A DNA stretch of 48,553 nucleotides from Muribaculaceae bacterium (GTDB taxonomy: Bacteria; Bacteroidota; Bacteroidia; Bacteroidales; Muribaculaceae), in NCBI GenBank assembly GCA_029062005.1, contig JAIDQZ010000095.1, positions 1 to 48,553 on the forward strand. Direction: 5' to 3'. The notes beneath the pieces were generated by a model. That model was given only the letters and a program-made list of their open reading frames with translations. It made no database searches and was not told where the DNA came from. Below, piece by piece: positions 26,011 through 33,654 of the stretch (position 1 is its first letter; each line of letters starts with the position of its first letter). A program made the position numbers and the translations under genes.

Positions 26011-26026
26011 TGGCACGTATATTGCA
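26011..26026 (+). promoter_or_regulatory. Sigma-54 (RpoN) promoter of the efflux operon
   Basis: TGGCACG (26011-26017), four bases (TATA) and TTGCA (26022-26026) match the -24/-12 consensus at every defined position, with GG and GC exactly 10 nt apart. The start of transcription is expected near 26037. The operon ends with a sigma-54 activator and a sensor kinase. Confidence 0.88.
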
Positions 26027-26095
26027 AGAAAAAGCATGGAAGAGTCCGAAGACTCACAAGCCGACAATTCACAACGCAAAACCAACAACGCAAAT

Positions 26096-27346
26096 ATGGA
26101 TAGAGAAATACCAGGTTCGGAGCGCCTAAAGAGAAAGCGCAACAGGATTTTGAAGACAGCAGGGATCGCAGCTGCCGTGATCTTGGCAGCCGTAAGTATA
26201 GGCTCGATGATGAGGACTTCGGTGGCGGAGTCTGACCTTATAATAGCCACAGCCGACACCGGAACCATCGACGTGACAGTGACCGGCAGCGGGACAGTCA
26301 GCGCCGCTTTCGAGGAAATCATTACCTCCCCCATCAACAGCCGCATCGTTGAGGTTTACTGCCGCGCCGGCGATTCGGTGAAAGCCGGCACTCCCTTGCT
26401 CCGGCTTGATCTCCAGAGCACCGAGAACGAAGTGAGCCAGCTCCACGACCAGATTGCCATGAAGAATCATGAGCTTGATCAGCAGCGTGTGAATTCCGAC
26501 ACCCGACTCACCGATCTTGCGATGCAGGTCAAGGTAAAGGAAATGACACTCAGCCGTCTTGAAGCGGAGCTTCGCAACGAGCGGTATCTTGACAGCATAG
26601 GTTCAGGAACGGGCGATCGCGTGCGCCAGGCGGAACTTGCAGTAAGCACCGGACGCCTGGAACTGGAGCAGATGAGGCAGCAGCTCGCCAATGAAAAGCG
26701 TGTGGCGCAGGCATCGGAAAACGTCAAGCACCTCGACATTGACATAGCAAGACGTAACCTCGACGAGAAAAGCCGTACGTTAAATGATGCCCGAGTCTCG
26801 TCACCGCGCGATGCGACACTAACTTTCATTCACGATCAGATAGGAGAGAAAGTCAGTGAGGGACAGAAGATAGCAGTCATTGCTGACCTTGGACATTTCC
26901 GCGTTGACGGCGAGATCTCCGACAGCTACGCCAACAAGGTTGCAGTAGGAAGTCAAGCTATCGTAAGGATCGGCAAGGAAAGGCTTAAAGGTGTGGTGTC
27001 CAACCTAACGCCTCAGTCACAGAACGGAGTGATAAAGTTTACTGTACGCCTGGAAGAGGATGCGCACCCCCGCCTGCGGTCAGGACTTAAAACCGACATT
27101 TATGTAGCCTGCGACGTTGTAGACGATGCTATAAGGATTCCCAACGGATCATATTACACAGGACCCGGTTCGTATGACCTCTTTTTCATGACCCGTGACG
27201 GCAAGAAACTTGAAAAGCATGAAGTGAGACTCGGCAGCTCGAACTATGAATTTGTCGAAGTACTGAGCGGCATTCGCCCCGGCGACCGGATTGTCCTCTC
27301 CGACATGAGCCGCTTCAAAGATTCGAGTTCGCTGAGGGTACGATAG
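26096..27346 (+). CDS. HlyD/MacA-type periplasmic adaptor of an ABC efflux system
   Basis: Links inner-membrane permeases to the TolC-type channel. The ATG at 26096 (MDREIPGSERLKRKRN) is chosen because the sigma-54 promoter predicts transcription starting at about 26037, which would exclude the in-frame ATG at 26036; the result is 416 aa. One TM (about residues 21-38) is followed by a biotinyl-lipoyl half (GSGTVSAAFEEIITSPINSR and EVYCRAGDSVKAGTPLL), a long coiled-coil hairpin (about 105-230), the second lipoyl half (SPRDATLTFIHDQIGEKVSEG), and beta-barrel and membrane-proximal domains. The stop is followed at once by repeats, then the first permease. Confidence 0.9.
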   Translation: MDREIPGSERLKRKRNRILKTAGIAAAVILAAVSIGSMMRTSVAESDLIIATADTGTIDVTVTGSGTVSAAFEEIITSPINSRIVEVYCRAGDSVKAGTPLLRLDLQSTENEVSQLHDQIAMKNHELDQQRVNSDTRLTDLAMQVKVKEMTLSRLEAELRNERYLDSIGSGTGDRVRQAELAVSTGRLELEQMRQQLANEKRVAQASENVKHLDIDIARRNLDEKSRTLNDARVSSPRDATLTFIHDQIGEKVSEGQKIAVIADLGHFRVDGEISDSYANKVAVGSQAIVRIGKERLKGVVSNLTPQSQNGVIKFTVRLEEDAHPRLRSGLKTDIYVACDVVDDAIRIPNGSYYTGPGSYDLFFMTRDGKKLEKHEVRLGSSNYEFVEVLSGIRPGDRIVLSDMSRFKDSSSLRVR

Positions 27347-27595
27347 TTGCTGCTTCGCAGCAAAAGAACCAAAAATCAAGGGTCAAGAACCAAAAATCAA
27401 GGGTCAAGAGTCAAGAGTCAAGAACCAAGTGCAGCGGAGCTGCCAAGAGTCAGGAACCAAGAGTCAAGAACCAAGAGTCAAGAACCAAGAGTCAAGAACC
27501 AAGTGCTGCAAAGCAGCAACTTAATTCTCAATTCTCAATTCTCAATTATTATCTGCCCCACAACCTCAACAACCTCCACAACTCCACAACAAAAA
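27347..27595 (+). repeat. Composite repeat cassette (hairpins, heptads, octad leader)
   Basis: The cassette starts directly after the adaptor stop: hairpin TTGCTGC-TTC-GCAGCAA (27347-27363), CAAGAGT/CAAGAAC-type heptads, hairpin GCAGC-GGA-GCTGC (27431-27443), more heptads, hairpin GCTGC-AAA-GCAGC (27505-27517), AT heptads (CAATTCT, about 27523-27547), then C/A octads (about 27558-27595) ending at the permease ATG. A 35-nt block (27530-27564) is identical to 37807-37841. The frame of the permease stays open across the whole cassette. Confidence 0.9.
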
Positions 27596-28924
27596 ATGAA
27601 TCTGATAAAAAAGACAATCAAGGAAGCGCTGAAGACTCCGGGGTTTTCATTGCTTTACATCGTGGGAGTGGCTTTCACGATAGCTTTCACGATGATCTAC
27701 GGAATGCTTCTTTACGGACAGCTCGGACCCGTCTATCCCGAATATGACAGGGCAACTACCGTCTATATCGAAAGCACAGTCACAAGAGAGGACAGGAGCT
27801 CCTCAACTTCACATCTCGGCATGTCGTTCATCAACGAGTTTCTGCGCGACAGCGTGCCTTCAATTGATAAAGTCACCTCGATTGTTGCCTGGAATGGGGG
27901 ATACCCGATGGTGCAACCCGAAGGGAACAAACCTGAATTCCATGTCCAGACCCGCATTGTGGAGCCATCATTTTTTGATTTTTACAAATATGAATTCAAA
28001 GCCGGCAAACCGCTTACCGATGATGATATTGCCGCAAACGTATATTCTGCCGTGATCAGCGATAAGGTCGCACGGCGCTTGTTTCCGACTCCTGAAGATG
28101 CCATTGGAAACTATATAAGCATCGATCACATAAAATATAGAATCAAAGGAGTCTTCCGCGAAGTAAGCGCACTCTGCCTTGACTCTTATGGCGAAGTTTT
28201 CTTTCCATACGCGCCAGTGTCTAACGACACAAGAATGCCCCAGAAATACATGGGACCTTACAGAGCAATCATAAAGGTAAAGCCCGGGAAGGAAAATGAA
28301 TTCAGGAATCACCTGCGCGATGTCTGCCAGCGTATAAACTCAGTCGACACCACAGCACCGAAATTTTATATCCCTATAGTCAAGTCGCATGCAGAGCATG
28401 TGCTCGTAAACCCTCAGATTGACTATTCACCGGAATCCACTTTTCAGATCAAGGACGCCACGACAGCATTCGAGCTTTGGAAACCTTTCATCATCGCTTT
28501 TCTCGTGGTGCTGGTCATCCCGGCTCTAAATATCAGCGGTCTGATAGGAGCACGCATGGACCGCATGCGTTCAGAAATCGGTGTACGACGTTGCTTCGGT
28601 GCAAAACGTCCCAGACTGATGAGCATGGTGATCACTGAAAACCTTATACTCACTTTGATCGGAGGATTAATCGGGCTTATAGCAGCATGGCTGACTGTCA
28701 CTTTCGCCGGTACATTCCTTCTCGAACTCACACCTCTCGCTTATGGATATGGATCGTCATTCAGCGACTCTGCATCTTTCATCACAGGCGAGATGGCGTT
28801 TGCCCCCTTGCTTTTCGCATTGACACTTGCTGTTTGCCTCATACTGAACGTAATTTCAGCATGGATTCCTGCGCGAATCGCCATGCACAGACAGATTACA
28901 GAATCATTAAACTCAAAACGATAA
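27596..28924 (+). CDS. MacB-like ABC transporter permease 1
   Basis: About 442 aa. The ATG at 27596 (MNLIKKTIKEALKTPGF) is chosen; the open frame reaches 83 codons further back, but that part only translates repeats. It has one TM near the N-terminus (about 19-40), a MacB periplasmic core domain (GKPLTDDDIAANVYSAVISD region), and three C-terminal TMs. The GVRRCFGAKRPRLMSMVITEN coupling segment after TM2 matches permease 3 more closely than permeases 2 and 4. It probably pairs with permease 2, whose start is 7 nt after this stop, to form a heterodimer that drives the tripartite pump mechanically. Confidence 0.9.
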   Translation: MNLIKKTIKEALKTPGFSLLYIVGVAFTIAFTMIYGMLLYGQLGPVYPEYDRATTVYIESTVTREDRSSSTSHLGMSFINEFLRDSVPSIDKVTSIVAWNGGYPMVQPEGNKPEFHVQTRIVEPSFFDFYKYEFKAGKPLTDDDIAANVYSAVISDKVARRLFPTPEDAIGNYISIDHIKYRIKGVFREVSALCLDSYGEVFFPYAPVSNDTRMPQKYMGPYRAIIKVKPGKENEFRNHLRDVCQRINSVDTTAPKFYIPIVKSHAEHVLVNPQIDYSPESTFQIKDATTAFELWKPFIIAFLVVLVIPALNISGLIGARMDRMRSEIGVRRCFGAKRPRLMSMVITENLILTLIGGLIGLIAAWLTVTFAGTFLLELTPLAYGYGSSFSDSASFITGEMAFAPLLFALTLAVCLILNVISAWIPARIAMHRQITESLNSKR

Positions 28925-28930
28925 CCGGGC

Positions 28931-30220
28931 ATGAAACAGATATTCAAATCAATAATCGCTAACCCGGGAAAAACTACGGGTCTTATCATCGAGGTAATGA
29001 TAGTGACAATTATAGGATGGATAGTGATAGAGCCTGTAGCTGTCAAGACCTCCATCGCACTTACCCCGGCAGGGTATGACTACGAACGGCTTGTGAAAGT
29101 CTCGCTCGACCTTTTCAGCCAAAGCTCAGAGAAATACGATTCAGAAGTTACTTACGATAAAGAACATCAGGATTCAGCCTACGACCACCTTCTACTGATG
29201 CTTCGGCAGCGGGATGGAGTGGAAAATGCCACCTTCGACTACAGCATGGGGTTTGAAAGTGCAAGTTCAGGCATGTCAAGTCTCAGGGCAGACTCTTTCT
29301 ACAATAAGGATGGAGAGGATAATTATGTAGGTATCACAATGATTGACTATAAGCCGGGTACTGATTATTTCACCACATTCGGCATTAAGGATATCAACGG
29401 GAAGCCATTCTCCGAACCTGTCAACGATGGATCTTCCTACATAATCAGCAAGACTGCTGCAAAGTCTCTCTACCATGACGTAAGCGCGATTGGAATGAAT
29501 CTGTTCAATTGGGACGATGAGGACAAATCCGGAATTATAGGCATTGTGGAAGACACACCCTATAAAAAAGGCGACGGACGCAATGCTATCGCATTCAGGG
29601 CGGCTAACGAAGAGTGGTCATCTCCTGATGGAATAGTGCTAAGGCTTCGTGAAGGAGTCAATCCCCGTGCGTTTGTCGACCGGCTCATCGCCGATATGCC
29701 TGATTACCGCTCCGGGAACTTCTACATCACACATCCACAACTGTTTTCCGATATGCGCGATGAAATGTTCTCCGGCCAGAAAAGGGAACTAACCCAGAAA
29801 TGGATAATAGTGATATTTTTCCTTGTAAACATGTTTCTTGGGATAGCGGGCACATTCTACGTACAGTGCAAGACCCGGATTCCTGACGCAGGAGTGATGC
29901 GTGCTTTCGGCGCGCGAAGAAGCCTGATAGAATGGAGCATAATAGGAGAGGCATGCATGCTTGCATTCATCGGGTGGATTCTCGGAAGCATCATTTATCT
30001 CATATATCTTAAATTCCAGGGGTTTCCGATGGAATTCGATACCGACTCCCGTATCATCCGCAGCATCCGTCCGCTCTGGTTCGACACAAAGCTTGGCAGA
30101 TACTCCGTCATCGGCGGAATCATCCTGCTTCTCCTTCTTGTCACCTCAACCCTCGGAGCATGGCTTCCCGCCCGCAAGGTAGGCAGGGTCCCGATCGTGG
30201 ACTCCCTCCGCGATGAATGA
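28931..30220 (+). CDS. MacB-like ABC transporter permease 2
   Basis: A 429-aa permease with the same layout: N-terminal TM (about 18-37), periplasmic core domain, and three C-terminal TMs from about residue 295 (WIIVIFFLVNMFLGIAGTFY). The coupling segment GVMRAFGARRSLIEWSIIGEA resembles permease 4 more than 1 or 3, so the operon seems to hold two A/B permease pairs from a duplication. It lies 7 nt after permease 1. An octad leader separates it from the ATPase gene. Confidence 0.9.
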   Translation: MKQIFKSIIANPGKTTGLIIEVMIVTIIGWIVIEPVAVKTSIALTPAGYDYERLVKVSLDLFSQSSEKYDSEVTYDKEHQDSAYDHLLLMLRQRDGVENATFDYSMGFESASSGMSSLRADSFYNKDGEDNYVGITMIDYKPGTDYFTTFGIKDINGKPFSEPVNDGSSYIISKTAAKSLYHDVSAIGMNLFNWDDEDKSGIIGIVEDTPYKKGDGRNAIAFRAANEEWSSPDGIVLRLREGVNPRAFVDRLIADMPDYRSGNFYITHPQLFSDMRDEMFSGQKRELTQKWIIVIFFLVNMFLGIAGTFYVQCKTRIPDAGVMRAFGARRSLIEWSIIGEACMLAFIGWILGSIIYLIYLKFQGFPMEFDTDSRIIRSIRPLWFDTKLGRYSVIGGIILLLLLVTSTLGAWLPARKVGRVPIVDSLRDE

Positions 30221-30223
30221 ACG

Positions 30224-30280
30224 ACAACCCCAAAACCCAACAACCCAACAACCCCAAAACTAAAAAACCAAAAAAAAACT
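30224..30280 (+). repeat. C/A-rich octad leader before the ATPase gene
   Basis: Period-8 units of the CAACCCAA/CAACCCCA type, then an A-rich run directly up to the ATG at 30281. Almost G-free, with no Shine-Dalgarno sequence. Confidence 0.8.
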
Positions 30281-30946
30281 ATGATAACTCTTAAAGACAT
30301 CAACAAGATCTACCGTACTGATGAAATCGAGACTCAGGCTCTCGAAAACGTAAATATTCATATCGACAAAGGAGAATTCGTCAGTGTGATGGGACCATCC
30401 GGCTGCGGGAAATCGACACTTCTCAATATCGTCGGACTCCTCGACACTCCGACATCCGGAAGCGTCACTATAGCCGGCACCGACGTTAATGGAATGAATG
30501 ATTCGCACCTCGCGGCATTCCGCAACCACAAGCTCGGCTTCGTATTCCAGAGTTTCCATCTCATCGACTCGCTCAATGTGATCGACAACGTAATGCTCCC
30601 GCTTCTCTACCGCAAATCGAGCGCGTCTGAGCGTGAGAGGCTTGCAAAGGAAGTACTGGAACGCGTCGGACTCAGCCACCGCATGCGCCACCGTCCTTCG
30701 CAGCTATCCGGCGGTCAGTGCCAGCGCGTGGCGATAGCACGAGCCATTGTAGGCAATCCGGAAATAATACTCGCCGACGAGCCCACCGGAAACCTTGACT
30801 CCAAAATGGGTGCCGAAGTTATGGATCTCCTGCATGCACTCAACCGCGAGGACGGACGCACCATAATGATGGTGACCCACAACGAGGAGCAGGCACACCA
30901 CACCGACAGAATCATCCGTTTCTTCGACGGCCGTCAGGTGCAATGA
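30281..30946 (+). CDS. ABC transporter ATPase (MacB/LolD class)
   Basis: A 221-aa cytosolic nucleotide-binding subunit and the only ATPase of this operon. Walker A is GPSGCGKST (about residues 38-46), Q-loop FVFQSFHLIDSL, signature LSGGQCQRVAIARA (Cys where Gln is usual), Walker B IILADEPTGNLDS, and the switch His in MVTHNEEQAHHTD. As a homodimer it could serve both permease pairs in turn. It starts directly after an octad leader. Confidence 0.95.
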   Translation: MITLKDINKIYRTDEIETQALENVNIHIDKGEFVSVMGPSGCGKSTLLNIVGLLDTPTSGSVTIAGTDVNGMNDSHLAAFRNHKLGFVFQSFHLIDSLNVIDNVMLPLLYRKSSASERERLAKEVLERVGLSHRMRHRPSQLSGGQCQRVAIARAIVGNPEIILADEPTGNLDSKMGAEVMDLLHALNREDGRTIMMVTHNEEQAHHTDRIIRFFDGRQVQ

Positions 30947-30947
30947 T

Positions 30948-30966
30948 TAAGACCCCATCTCATAAA
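30948..30966. repeat. Dispersed element, copy 3
   Basis: TAAGACCCCATCTCATAAA, an exact inverted copy of 25807-25825, begins 2 nt after the ATPase stop and lies in the 36-nt gap before permease 3. Confidence 0.75.
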
Positions 30967-30982
30967 TGAAAACTGACAACTT

Positions 30983-32269
30983 ATGACAAGATATTTCAAG
31001 CAGGCATGGGGTTCCATCAGGAAGCAGCCGCTGCTGAGTATAGTCAGTATAGCCGGAACCGCTCTCGCCATTTTTCTCATCATGATCATAGTGATGATCG
31101 ATGAAGTCAAGGTGACACCCTTCGCGCCTGAGAGCAACCGCAGCCGCTGGCTTGTGCAGACAGGTGCTTCGATCGGCAATAAAGAATGGGGATCGACACC
31201 TGACAGTAATTCGTCCAACGGAGGAATGTCTTATGAGACCATCCGCCGCACATTTTACGAGATGAAGCTTCCCGAAGCTGTGGGAGCCTTTACCTGGAGC
31301 AATACGGAAAGTCATCTTTCAGTCCCCGGCAAGACTTCTTTCGGAGCTGAAAGGAAAGACACCGACCATGGTTTCTGGAAAGTGATGGACTTTACTTTCA
31401 TTTCAGGACATCCCTATGACGAGGCTGATGTGGAATCAGGACGCCAGGTGGCGGTGATAAGCGAATCGCTTGCACGCCGGCTCTTCGACACCACTGACTG
31501 CGAAGGACGCGAATTTTCGATCGATCACGTGCCATATCGCGTAAGCGGGGTGGTGAAAGACGTTAGCAATCTTACCACGCATGCTGCCGCCGACCTATGG
31601 GTGCCGCTCACTTCAAACGGGACCGACCGGTTTACATGGTGTTCCTACATGGGATCGCTATGCTGCATAATAGTGGCTCCGGACAAAGCCGATTTCCCCG
31701 CTATAAGGGATGAATATAACAAGGTGTGGGACAGATTTGAGGCTGAGATAGCCGAGTCCGGATGGGAATTCTATCGCCGGCAGCGCCCATACGACCAGTT
31801 TACATCGATCAATGTACGTGCAGCAAATATGGAGCCTGATATGGCGGGTGTGAGAAGGCACAACCTTCTTGTCTACGCCATACTCCTTCTTATCCCGGCG
31901 ATCAACCTCAGCAGCATGACTCAGAGCCGCCTGCGCCATCGCCGTGAAGAGATAGGTGTGCGCCGTGCATTCGGAGCCACAAGGGTCGCAATCATGAGTG
32001 AGATCTTCATAGAAAGCCTGATCATAACAATCATCGCCGGCATCATGGGGTTGCTTCTCAGCCTCGCGTTCATATTCCTCGGAGGCAAAAGCGTGCTTGC
32101 AGGAGGAGCCGACGTCACCGGACTGTCATTGGGAATGGTGTTCAATGCCGGAGTTTTCGGGACAGCTCTACTGTTCTGCTTCCTGATGAACCTGATATCA
32201 GCTACCGTACCCTCATTGCAGGCATCGAGAACCAATATTGTCAATGCCCTCACCGGCGACAAAAAATAA
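30983..32269 (+). CDS. MacB-like ABC transporter permease 3
   Basis: A 428-aa permease with an N-terminal TM (about 18-36, LLSIVSIAGTALAIFLIMII), a MacB-type periplasmic domain (VMDFTFISGHPYDEADVESG, SESLARRLFDTTDCEGREFS), and three C-terminal TMs. The coupling segment is GVRRAFGATRVAIMSEIFIES, close to permease 1. The following gene starts 4 nt after the stop, so the two are tightly coupled and probably form a heterodimer. Confidence 0.9.
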   Translation: MTRYFKQAWGSIRKQPLLSIVSIAGTALAIFLIMIIVMIDEVKVTPFAPESNRSRWLVQTGASIGNKEWGSTPDSNSSNGGMSYETIRRTFYEMKLPEAVGAFTWSNTESHLSVPGKTSFGAERKDTDHGFWKVMDFTFISGHPYDEADVESGRQVAVISESLARRLFDTTDCEGREFSIDHVPYRVSGVVKDVSNLTTHAAADLWVPLTSNGTDRFTWCSYMGSLCCIIVAPDKADFPAIRDEYNKVWDRFEAEIAESGWEFYRRQRPYDQFTSINVRAANMEPDMAGVRRHNLLVYAILLLIPAINLSSMTQSRLRHRREEIGVRRAFGATRVAIMSEIFIESLIITIIAGIMGLLLSLAFIFLGGKSVLAGGADVTGLSLGMVFNAGVFGTALLFCFLMNLISATVPSLQASRTNIVNALTGDKK

Positions 32270-32273
32270 CGAC

Positions 32274-33524
32274 ATGAAACGTAAACTATTGACTCAGATG
32301 CGTGCCGAATGGCGCGCCAACATATGGATGGCGACAGAGCTTCTGATTGTCTCTGTAGTGCTCTTCGTGCTCACCGACAGGATATACACTGTGATTGCCA
32401 CTCTCAACGAGCCGCTCGGTTTCGACACGGAACACTGCTATGTATTGAGGGTCAGGGAACTGACCGAAGCGGCTCCCGACTTTAAGGAGTATGCCTCACG
32501 TGATGAGAGATACAGGGATCTGATGACGCTTAAGCAACGCATTTTGGCACGCCCCGAGATATCGGCAGTCACCATAAGTTCCAATGCATTCCCTTACAAT
32601 CCCAACAGTTCCATGAGCCAGCTCGACATCGACACCTTCAGCATGGCTGACGCCCCGATTCTCATACGCAGGGTAGATCCTGACTTCTTCAAGGTTTTCC
32701 GCGTTGAGGGAGCCTCCGGCGAAAGTCCGGAACGCCTCGGAGAGATACTTCTGCAGGAAAAGGTGATTCCCAGCGACAACACTCTCCTTCGTAAAGCCGG
32801 CGTGCGCTCTCTGAAGGGGTTGTATGGCAAGCAGATGGTGTTCCAAAACGAGGATACATTGACATTGAGGGCTTCGTTCCGACCTATGAAATTCAGTGAT
32901 TACAGCACCATTCACGGCTGGGCAGGAGCATCGATGTTCAGGCTCTTTCACCCCAGCTACATGGGATTCATGGAAGGTCTCTCCGTAAGGGTCAACGACA
33001 ACATGGACAAGAATTTTGCAGAAAAGCTTATGGCTGATGCCGACAAGCAGCTAAGGGTCGGCAACTGGTATGTGGCGTCGGTAGATTCATTCAGTTTCCT
33101 GAAGGATGACTTCAACCGCAACGAGAAGTCTGCCATACGCAACGTTGTGGTGTGCGCGCTCTTCATGCTGCTGAATATATTTCTGGGGATTCTGGGCACC
33201 TTCTGGTTCCGTACCCGTCAACGCCAACGCGAGATAGCACTGCGCATGGTGAGCGGAGCCACGCGGACCGACATCTTCCGGCGTATCCTCGGGGAAGGAG
33301 AACTTCTGCTGCTTATCATCACGCCGGCAGCTGTAGTCATCGACTATCTGCTCACAAGCTATGAGTTCACATCATGGTATGACGGCTATTTCGAACCGAT
33401 GCATTTCTGCGTCAGCGTCGTTGCGGCATGGCTTCTTATGGCTGTCATGATAGCCGTAGGCATCTACTTCCCGGCACGCCGTGCCATGGGCATCTCCCCT
33501 GCCGAAGCGATGAAGACAGACTAA
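32274..33524 (+). CDS. MacB-like ABC transporter permease 4
   Basis: About 416 aa from the ATG at 32274 (MKRKLLTQMRAEWRAN); an upstream in-frame TTG overlaps permease 3 and adds nothing family-like. It has the same topology as the other three, with N-terminal TM ATELLIVSVVLFVL, a periplasmic domain and three C-terminal TMs (LFMLLNIFLGILGTFWF region). The coupling segment ALRMVSGATRTDIFRRILGEG is the permease-2 type. It completes the second A/B pair. Confidence 0.9.
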   Translation: MKRKLLTQMRAEWRANIWMATELLIVSVVLFVLTDRIYTVIATLNEPLGFDTEHCYVLRVRELTEAAPDFKEYASRDERYRDLMTLKQRILARPEISAVTISSNAFPYNPNSSMSQLDIDTFSMADAPILIRRVDPDFFKVFRVEGASGESPERLGEILLQEKVIPSDNTLLRKAGVRSLKGLYGKQMVFQNEDTLTLRASFRPMKFSDYSTIHGWAGASMFRLFHPSYMGFMEGLSVRVNDNMDKNFAEKLMADADKQLRVGNWYVASVDSFSFLKDDFNRNEKSAIRNVVVCALFMLLNIFLGILGTFWFRTRQRQREIALRMVSGATRTDIFRRILGEGELLLLIITPAAVVIDYLLTSYEFTSWYDGYFEPMHFCVSVVAAWLLMAVMIAVGIYFPARRAMGISPAEAMKTD

Positions 33525-33549
33525 TGTGATTTTGAATTCTACCGCACGC

Positions 33550-33570
33550 GGACGCACGGGCCGTGCGTCC
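33550..33570. repeat. Perfect 21-bp GC palindrome (REP-like)
   Basis: Arms GGACGCACGG and CCGTGCGTCC pair over 10 bp around a single central G, 26 nt after the permease 4 stop. It resembles the dispersed GC-rich palindromes found in many Bacteroidetes genomes (recalled, not checked). It may weaken transcription into the tolC-type gene or stabilise the upstream mRNA end. Confidence 0.7.
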
Positions 33571-33583
33571 CTACCAATGGCTC

Positions 33584-33654
33584 GCCCCCAACCCCCACAA
33601 CTCAACAACCCAATAACCCCACAACCTAAACAACCCACCTCCGTAACCACAACG
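33584..33654 (+). repeat. C/A-rich octad leader before the TolC-type gene
   Basis: Period-8 units such as CAACAACC, CAATAACC and CCACAACC run into the ATG at 33655. Practically G-free. Confidence 0.8.

Noticed and set aside
26036..26095. Adaptor start at ATG 26036
   Set aside because: It coincides with the base before the predicted sigma-54 transcription start, so it would have no leader; the ATG at 26096 gives a normal short basic N-terminus before the TM.
27363..27504. CRISPR array
   Set aside because: The repeats are 7-bp units without spacers of constant length, there is no 25-40 nt direct repeat, and no cas genes are present.
27347..27595. 83-residue N-terminal extension of permease 1 rich in Lys/Asn/Gln/Ser
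   Set aside because: It is only a translation of the repeat cassette; family N-termini begin at the ATG at 27596.
32546..32562. Second sigma-54 promoter (TTGGCACG inside permease 4)
   Set aside because: No GC at the required 10-nt distance, and it is within coding sequence.
33526..33654. 43-residue N-terminal extension of the TolC-type protein
   Set aside because: It translates a GC palindrome and the octad leader; the signal peptide begins at 33655.
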